This document shows positions 52,213 through 57,125 of a stretch of 57,125 nucleotides of DNA, piece by piece; position 1 is the first letter of the stretch, and the number at the start of each line of letters is the position of its first letter. Under the pieces are notes generated by a model. That model did no database searches and had not been told where the DNA came from. It saw nothing but the letters and a program-made list of their open reading frames with translations. Source of the DNA: Chitinophagaceae bacterium (lineage in GTDB: Bacteria; Bacteroidota; Bacteroidia; Chitinophagales; Chitinophagaceae). The stretch spans positions 1-57,125 of the forward strand of contig JAMLHL010000024.1 of the NCBI GenBank assembly GCA_023957125.1, in the 5' to 3' direction. The position numbers were made by a program, and so were the translations under genes.

Positions 52213-53268
52213 TTTTATTTGGGCTACATATTCTTTTATGTCCTGTTCTTTATCCCTCGGGCAGATCAGCAATACATCATCCGTATCAATTACGATATAA
52301 TTTTCCAGCCCCTGCAATACTACCAGCTTCTCATTTTTAATACTTATCATATTCTTTGAGGCGCCCATAAGCATGATCTGAGGCGCGGAAACGGCATTGC
52401 CGTCCTTATCTTTTTCCATGACCTCGTAAGCGGAATTCCAGGTGCCCAGATCACTCCAGCCAAAGCTGGAAGGAATGAGATATACATTATCGGCCTTCTC
52501 CATTATTCCATAGTCAATGGAAATATTGGTACACTGGGGATAGATCCTTCCAATGGCCTCTTTTTCCGATTCAGTATTGAGGCTGCTTTCTTCGGCTGTA
52601 AACAGCTCATGTATTTCGGGCAGGTATTTTTCAAAGGCTTTCACAATATTGGTCACCTTCCATACGAAGATGCCCGCATTCCACAGGAAATCACCACTGG
52701 CAAAAAAGGTTTTGGCTATTTCAAGACTGGGTTTTTCGGTGAAGGTTTTAACCTTGTACACATTATCGCTCACTTCATATTGCTCAAACTGTATATAACC
52801 GTATCCCGTATTGGGATAGGCGGGCTTTATACCGAGGGTCAGCAATGCATTGTTTTCGCGCACAAAATTCAGCGCTTCATAACACACTTTTTTAAACGCT
52901 ATATGCTCCAGAACCAGGTGGTCCGAGGGAGCGCAAATCAAACAGGCTTTTGGATTTATCTTCCTGAGCTTATAAGAGATGTAAGCGATACACGGCGCCG
53001 TATTTTTACGGAAAGGCTCGCCCAATATATTTTCGTGCAACACCTCCGGCAATTGCTCTTTTACAATGGGAATATACTCATCGGAAGTGATGATAAATAT
53101 ATTTTCTTTGGGAATGAAGTCTGCAAAACGATCAAAAGTTTGCTGTATAAGCGTTTTGCCGGTATTCAGGATATCAAGGAATTGTTTTGGAAAAGCCGTT
53201 CTGCTCATCGGCCAAAAACGACTGCCGATACCGCCAGCCATAATGGCTACATAATGATTTCTATTCAT
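52186..53268 (-). CDS. manC: Mannose-1-phosphate guanylyltransferase
   Basis: 360 residues. The nucleotidyltransferase signature is IMAGGIGSRFWPMSRTAFPK (about 9-28), with CAPSDHLV (about 113), NTGYGYIQFE and FTEKPSLE downstream. The EKP lysine contacts mannose-1-phosphate. It makes GDP-mannose, the substrate of Gmd at 36339, so it feeds the fucose branch of the polysaccharide. It is the short form lacking the C-terminal phosphomannose-isomerase cupin of AlgA/ManC fusions, as common in Bacteroidota. Downstream of kdsD on the same strand with a 70-base gap. Confidence 0.93.
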   Translation of the reverse strand: MNRNHYVAIMAGGIGSRFWPMSRTAFPKQFLDILNTGKTLIQQTFDRFADFIPKENIFIITSDEYIPIVKEQLPEVLHENILGEPFRKNTAPCIAYISYKLRKINPKACLICAPSDHLVLEHIAFKKVCYEALNFVRENNALLTLGIKPAYPNTGYGYIQFEQYEVSDNVYKVKTFTEKPSLEIAKTFFASGDFLWNAGIFVWKVTNIVKAFEKYLPEIHELFTAEESSLNTESEKEAIGRIYPQCTNISIDYGIMEKADNVYLIPSSFGWSDLGTWNSAYEVMEKDKDGNAVSAPQIMLMGASKNMISIKNEKLVVLQGLENYIVIDTDDVLLICPRDKEQDIKEYVAQIKLAKGDKYL

Positions 53269-53338
53269 GTCCTGCTCTGAAAAATTAGTTTGATTATTAC
53301 GCTATTAAAAACACGCTACGGGATCAACCCCCGGTTCT

Positions 53339-54301
53339 CTATATGATCCCCTCCCTAACCAGATCATGCAAATGTAATACTCCTGCATATAGTCCGTTGC
53401 GGGTTACCAGCAACTGATTTATATTATTCTTCCTCATCCTGTTCAATGCTGCTACGGCAAGCTGGTCTTCCTCAATACATTTAGGGTTTTTGCTCATGAT
53501 ATCTTCCGCCCTTATATGCAACAGATCTGCTTCCTTCTGTAACATACGCCGCAGGTCTCCATCTGTTATAATTCCCGTAATGGCCCCGTCTTTGATAACG
53601 GCGGTAGCCCCCATCCTGTTTTGGGTTATCGCTACGATCACTTCCTTCAGATCGCTTCCGGGACTTACCCCGGGTTGCGTATTTTTATCAAACAAATCAC
53701 TTACTTTAAGATACAGTCTCTTTCCCAACGTTCCACCGGGATGAAAACGGCCGAAATTTTCGCTGGTGAAGCCTTTATATTCCATCAGGCAAATGGCTAA
53801 GGCATCTCCCATCACCATCTGTGCAGTGGTGCTGGTAGTGGGGGCCAGGTTATTGGGGCAGGCTTCATTGGAAACCGTAGTGTTTAGTATATGGTCCGCC
53901 TCTGCTGCCAGAAAAGAACCTGTATTGCCGGTAATGGCGATCACCGTGTTGCCGAAATTTTTTATCAGTGGCAGCAGCAACCTGATTTCCGGGCTTTCCC
54001 CGCTTTTACTCAGGATCATTATGATATCCTCTTTTTGCACCAGCCCCAGATCGCCATGAACAGCATCGGCGGCGTGCATGAATGCAGCCTGGGTTCCCGT
54101 TGAATTAAAAGTGGCCACAATTTTTTGAGCCACGGCGGCGCTCTTTCCGACCCCGCTGAAAATCATTTTTCCCCTGCAGGCGGCTATTTTCTTCACTATT
54201 TCTTCAAATTCCTCATTAATGAATGCCGCCAACTGCCTTACCGCCTCCGCTTCCTGAGCAATCGTTTGCCTGGCAATTACTTGTATATCAATCGGTCTCA
54301 T
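53339..54301 (-). CDS. kdsD: D-arabinose-5-phosphate isomerase (KdsD/KpsF)
   Basis: 320 residues from ATG 54301; a TTG 15 bases earlier is less likely. An N-terminal SIS domain (about 30-165: KMIFSGVGKSAAVAQKIVAT, FMHAADAVHGDLGLVQ, SKSGESPEIRLLLP) is followed by two CBS domains (about 200-320, including TAVIKDGAITGIITDGDLRR). It interconverts ribulose-5-P and arabinose-5-P, the first committed step to KDO for lipopolysaccharide. FHPGGTLGKRL, typical of the family, links the domains. Next to manC, it makes a small surface-sugar precursor group. The gap upstream to recQ (54302-54575) is AT-rich and holds divergent promoters. Confidence 0.93.
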   Translation of the reverse strand: MRPIDIQVIARQTIAQEAEAVRQLAAFINEEFEEIVKKIAACRGKMIFSGVGKSAAVAQKIVATFNSTGTQAAFMHAADAVHGDLGLVQKEDIIMILSKSGESPEIRLLLPLIKNFGNTVIAITGNTGSFLAAEADHILNTTVSNEACPNNLAPTTSTTAQMVMGDALAICLMEYKGFTSENFGRFHPGGTLGKRLYLKVSDLFDKNTQPGVSPGSDLKEVIVAITQNRMGATAVIKDGAITGIITDGDLRRMLQKEADLLHIRAEDIMSKNPKCIEEDQLAVAALNRMRKNNINQLLVTRNGLYAGVLHLHDLVREGII

Positions 54302-54575
54302 ATTTCGTTCCCACAAACCTAATTAAAATTATCGGGTAGCAAATCGCCGGCCCAAAACGCTGCCTTAATCCACAGACCGGAAAAATAAGAATTTGCAAAT
54401 TTTTTTATATTCAATATTTTCTGTAACTTATGATATTTATTTGAATTCAAATTCTATCTGAAACTTTATATAAGTACATATTAACTTTCATGATAGCGGT
54501 TAATATAGTAACTTCGCTCGCTTTTTAAAATTCAAGAGATAGCGTTATATAAGGTGAGAAGGAAAACAGAAAGAC

Positions 54576-56855
54576 ATGCCATCAGTAACAAAAAGAACAT
54601 CTGCAAAAGCAGCATCTCCGGTCAAAAAAAAACAGGGAAACAGCAAAGCCAGGACAACAGCAAAAAGCATAGACCTCAAAGCCAGCCTCCAGGAATATTT
54701 TGGATTTAGCGCTTTCAAGGGCAACCAGGAGACGATCATTGAAAGCCTGCTTGCGGGCAACGATACCTTCGTAATTAAACCTACCGGCGGAGGCAAAAGT
54801 CTTTGTTACCAGCTACCGGCTATCATAAGCCCCGGTTGCGCCATCATCGTGTCGCCCCTTATTGCCCTGATGAAAAACCAGGTGGACCTGGTCCGGGGCT
54901 ACAGCAGTAAAGATAATGTAGCTCATTTTTTGAACTCCACACTGAACAAGAAAGAAATTAAAGAGGTGCACGACGACCTGCTGAGTGGCGACACCAAATT
55001 GTTATACGTGGCGCCTGAAACCCTGACCAAACAGGAAAACCTTGATTTTTTCCGCGATCTGCAGGTGTCTTTCTTTGCCGTGGATGAGGCCCATTGTATT
55101 TCTGAATGGGGACACGATTTCAGACCGGAGTACCGCCGGCTGCGCGATATGATGGAAGAAATTCATCCCGATATCCCGGTAATAGCGCTCACTGCAACCG
55201 CTACGCCCAAGGTACAAAGCGACATCATAAAGAACCTGCAACTGAAAAAACCTAAAATCTTCATCTCCTCGTTTAACCGGGATAACCTGTACTACGAAAT
55301 ACAACCCAAGATCAGCAAAGACCAGACGATCAAAAGCATGGTCCGTTTTATTGTTAATATGAAAGGAAAAAGCGGGATCATATATACCCTCAACCGTAAA
55401 ACAACGGAGGAGCTCGCCGATATCCTGGTAGCCAATGGTATTAAAGCAGTAGCCTATCATGCCGGCTTTGACAGCAAGCTGAGAGCGGAAAGGCAGGACC
55501 TTTTTATGAATGAAGACGTACAGGTGATCGTGGCTACCATTGCCTTTGGGATGGGAATAGATAAACCCGATATCCGTTTTGTGATCCACTTCAACATTCC
55601 TAAATCCATTGAAAATTATTACCAGGAAACCGGGCGCGCCGGGCGCGACGGACTGGAAGGGAAATGCATTTTATATTATTCGCATAAAGATGTGGCCAAA
55701 CTGGAACACCTGATGCGTGATAAGCCACTGAGTGAAAGAGAAATAGGAGCTCAACTGATCAATGAAACAGTGGCCTTTGCCGAAACCGGCGTTTGCCGCC
55801 GTAAAGTGCTGATGAGTTATTTCGGCGAGGAATACACCGATGAAAATTGCGGGCACTGCGACAACTGCCTGCATCCCAAAGAAAGGGTGGAAGCGAAGAA
55901 TGACGCAGTGAAAGTGCTGAAAGTGATAAAAAAATTAGACGAATGTTTTGCCACGGATTACGTGGTGAACATCCTGATCGGCCGCCTTACCCCACAGATA
56001 AACATGTATCGTCACGGGGCTTTAAGCGAGTTTGCCTCCGGCAACGATCAGCCGGAACATTATTGGAACTCCCTTATCCGGCAAATGCTTTTGGAAGGAT
56101 TGCTGGAAAAAGATATCGAAGAATACGGAGTTTTGAAAATCAGCGCCAGGGGAGATAAATTCCTTAAAAAGCCTTCCTCCTTTAAAATTGTTCTTAACAA
56201 CCTGTACGAGGAGGCCAACCAGGATGACGAAGAAGGCGTTGATGCCGTGTCATCCGGAAGCACCGACGACCGGTTATTCGAAATGTTGAAAGAACTGCGC
56301 CAGAAAGAAGCTAAGAAAAAAGGGTTGCCTCCCTTTGTAATTTTCCTTGAATCTTCCCTGCAGGATATGGCTACTTTGTATCCTACCACCACTACGGAAC
56401 TGGAACGGTGTCAGGGAGTAAGTAAAGGCAAAGCCCTGCGCTACGGGAAGCCTTTTGTTGAACTGATCGCCCGCTATGTGGAGGAAAATAACATTGAGCG
56501 GCCGGATGATTTCGTGATGAAAAGCGTGGTCAACAAAAGCGGGTTGAAGGTTTATATCATCCAGCAAACCGATAAAAAGATCCCGCTGGAAACGATTGCT
56601 AAAAACAAAGACCTGCGCCTGGATGCTTTGCTGGAAGAGATTGAAGCGATTGCCGCCAGCGGCACCAAGCTCAACCTGGATTATGCGATAGACGAAATGG
56701 TGGACGAATACGACCAGGAAGAGATACTGGAATATTTTAAGAGTTGTGAAACCTCTTCTTTGCAGGTAGCCCAGCAGGAGCTCAGCGAGGAGAATTATAC
56801 CTGGGAACAACTTAAGATCATGCGGATCAAGTTTCTGAATCAATACGGGATGTAG
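54576..56855 (+). CDS. recQ: ATP-dependent DNA helicase RecQ
   Basis: 759 residues. The order is: a Lys/Ala/Ser-rich disordered N-terminus (1-28), helicase motifs beginning with Walker A GGGKSLCYQLPA (about 71), DEAHCISEWGHDFRPEY (about 170), SAT-like ALTATATPKV, and motif VI QETGRAGRDG. The RecQ zinc-binding domain has Cys in GVCRRKVLMSYF and CGHCDNCLHP (about 407-432), then a winged helix. An HRDC-like domain lies at about 590-670 (LPPFVIFLESSLQDMATLYP), and a further ~80-residue acidic tail follows. 3'-5' unwinding in recombination and repair. Length slightly above E. coli RecQ because of the N- and C-terminal extensions. Confidence 0.95.
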   Translation: MPSVTKRTSAKAASPVKKKQGNSKARTTAKSIDLKASLQEYFGFSAFKGNQETIIESLLAGNDTFVIKPTGGGKSLCYQLPAIISPGCAIIVSPLIALMKNQVDLVRGYSSKDNVAHFLNSTLNKKEIKEVHDDLLSGDTKLLYVAPETLTKQENLDFFRDLQVSFFAVDEAHCISEWGHDFRPEYRRLRDMMEEIHPDIPVIALTATATPKVQSDIIKNLQLKKPKIFISSFNRDNLYYEIQPKISKDQTIKSMVRFIVNMKGKSGIIYTLNRKTTEELADILVANGIKAVAYHAGFDSKLRAERQDLFMNEDVQVIVATIAFGMGIDKPDIRFVIHFNIPKSIENYYQETGRAGRDGLEGKCILYYSHKDVAKLEHLMRDKPLSEREIGAQLINETVAFAETGVCRRKVLMSYFGEEYTDENCGHCDNCLHPKERVEAKNDAVKVLKVIKKLDECFATDYVVNILIGRLTPQINMYRHGALSEFASGNDQPEHYWNSLIRQMLLEGLLEKDIEEYGVLKISARGDKFLKKPSSFKIVLNNLYEEANQDDEEGVDAVSSGSTDDRLFEMLKELRQKEAKKKGLPPFVIFLESSLQDMATLYPTTTTELERCQGVSKGKALRYGKPFVELIARYVEENNIERPDDFVMKSVVNKSGLKVYIIQQTDKKIPLETIAKNKDLRLDALLEEIEAIAASGTKLNLDYAIDEMVDEYDQEEILEYFKSCETSSLQVAQQELSEENYTWEQLKIMRIKFLNQYGM

Positions 56856-56940
56856 GGGTGAATGCGGGAATATGGAAATGTGGAAAATAGAGAAAATGGA
56901 ACTTTTAGGGTTTATTTTTCGCTGTTAAACCGGAAAGCCC

Positions 56941-56948
56941 TATTTTTG
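56941..56948 (+). promoter_or_regulatory. Candidate -7 box (TATTTTTG) ahead of the tRNA-Phe region
   Basis: Matches TAnnTTTG and lies 30 bases before the partial tRNA-Phe copy at 56979 and about 130 before the complete one. Likely drives the tRNA transcript; no sure -33 element is seen. Confidence 0.35.
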
Positions 56949-56978
56949 CTGCCCCTTTTGAAAGAAAGGATAAATAAC

Positions 56979-57068
56979 GGTGCGGTAGCTCAGTCGGTCG
57001 TAGTTTTTCAAAGCGACGAAGGAGTTTTAGAAAAACAAGATCCCGCTGAACGGTAGTGATAGCGGGAT
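56979..57068 (+). repeat. Duplicated 5' end of tRNA-Phe joined to hairpin repeat sequence
   Basis: Positions 56979-56998 are identical to the first 20 bases of the tRNA-Phe at 57082. The sequence then leaves the tRNA and continues with two hairpins: GTTTTTC (57003-57009) with GAAAAAC (57030-57036) around GCGACGAAGGAG, and ATCCCGCT (57040-57047) with AGCGGGAT (57061-57068). It is not a functional tRNA. Confidence 0.7.
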
Positions 57069-57081
57069 AGAATTACAATAC

Positions 57082-57125
57082 GGTGCGGTAGCTCAGTCGG
57101 TAGAGCAAAGGACTGAAAATCCTTG
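57082..57125 (+). tRNA. tRNA-Phe (anticodon GAA), cut by the window end
   Basis: The sequence starts GGTGCGGTAGCTCAGTCGGT and shows acceptor 5' strand, D arm and the full anticodon arm AAGGA-CTGAAAA-TCCTT, with GAA at the loop centre. The T arm and 3' acceptor strand lie beyond the window. Confidence 0.92.

Noticed and set aside
56862..57056. 64-codon ORF after recQ
   Set aside because: It runs through the tRNA-Phe partial copy and hairpin repeats, so it is not a plausible gene.

Overview
The window looks like a chromosomal segment of a Bacteroidota bacterium, most likely family Chitinophagaceae. Supporting signs are a UpxY/NusG-like antiterminator heading a polysaccharide locus, a type IX secretion C-terminal sorting domain, sites matching the Bacteroidota -7 promoter consensus TAnnTTTG, few Shine-Dalgarno sequences, and Wza/Wzc proteins of the Bacteroidota type. 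The family assignment is an inference from protein flavour, not from a marker gene.

Layout. Positions 1-2.4 kb hold housekeeping and small genes: the start of a glycerophosphodiester phosphodiesterase, a small XRE regulator, tRNA-Thr(CGT), a FluC fluoride channel and MsrB. A secreted GHL10-type glycosidase follows (2.4-4.0 kb). From 4.3 to 39.3 kb lies one large surface-polysaccharide locus. It contains the UpxY-like antiterminator, a WecB-type epimerase with a WbpD-type acetyltransferase, a VapC toxin with a frameshifted antitoxin, Wza, Wzc, a PglK/MsbA-type ABC flippase, the sialic-acid trio NeuB-NeuC-NeuA, many glycosyltransferases (one split by an in-frame stop), a secreted LamG-like protein, an SGNH-like protein, a frameshifted Wzy-like polymerase on the opposite strand, an AsnB-type amidotransferase, a WcaF-type acetyltransferase, Gmd and Fcl for GDP-L-fucose, and a CpsB/YwqE-type phosphatase. 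ManC and KdsD, which feed GDP-sugar and KDO pools, sit at 52-54 kb. The remainder (39-57 kb) is ordinary metabolism plus RecQ, ending in a tRNA-Phe cut by the window edge.

The genes fit together as a Wza/Wzc-exported heteropolysaccharide that probably contains a sialic acid (Neu5Ac route from UDP-GlcNAc) and L-fucose, with acetyl and possibly amide modifications. About 11-29 kb reads as clearly more AT-rich than its flanks, as expected for an exchanged serotype-specific core.

The most unusual content is two different nuclease-linked repeat systems inside or beside this locus. (1) At 32.06-34.69 kb, a 101-aa single-domain GIY-YIG protein lies between two arrays (3 and 11 copies) of a ~148-bp hairpin-containing repeat, and each array is preceded by the same 82-bp leader. 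(2) At 40.05-41.28 kb, a RAYT (REP-associated Y1 transposase) gene sits beside 8 tandem ~85-bp palindromic repeats, with copies dispersed at ~6.1 and ~36.2 kb. Several genes carry single-base or stop-codon lesions (GDPD leader, antitoxin, one glycosyltransferase, wzy). These are either real decay/phase variation or homopolymer sequencing errors, and raw reads would tell.
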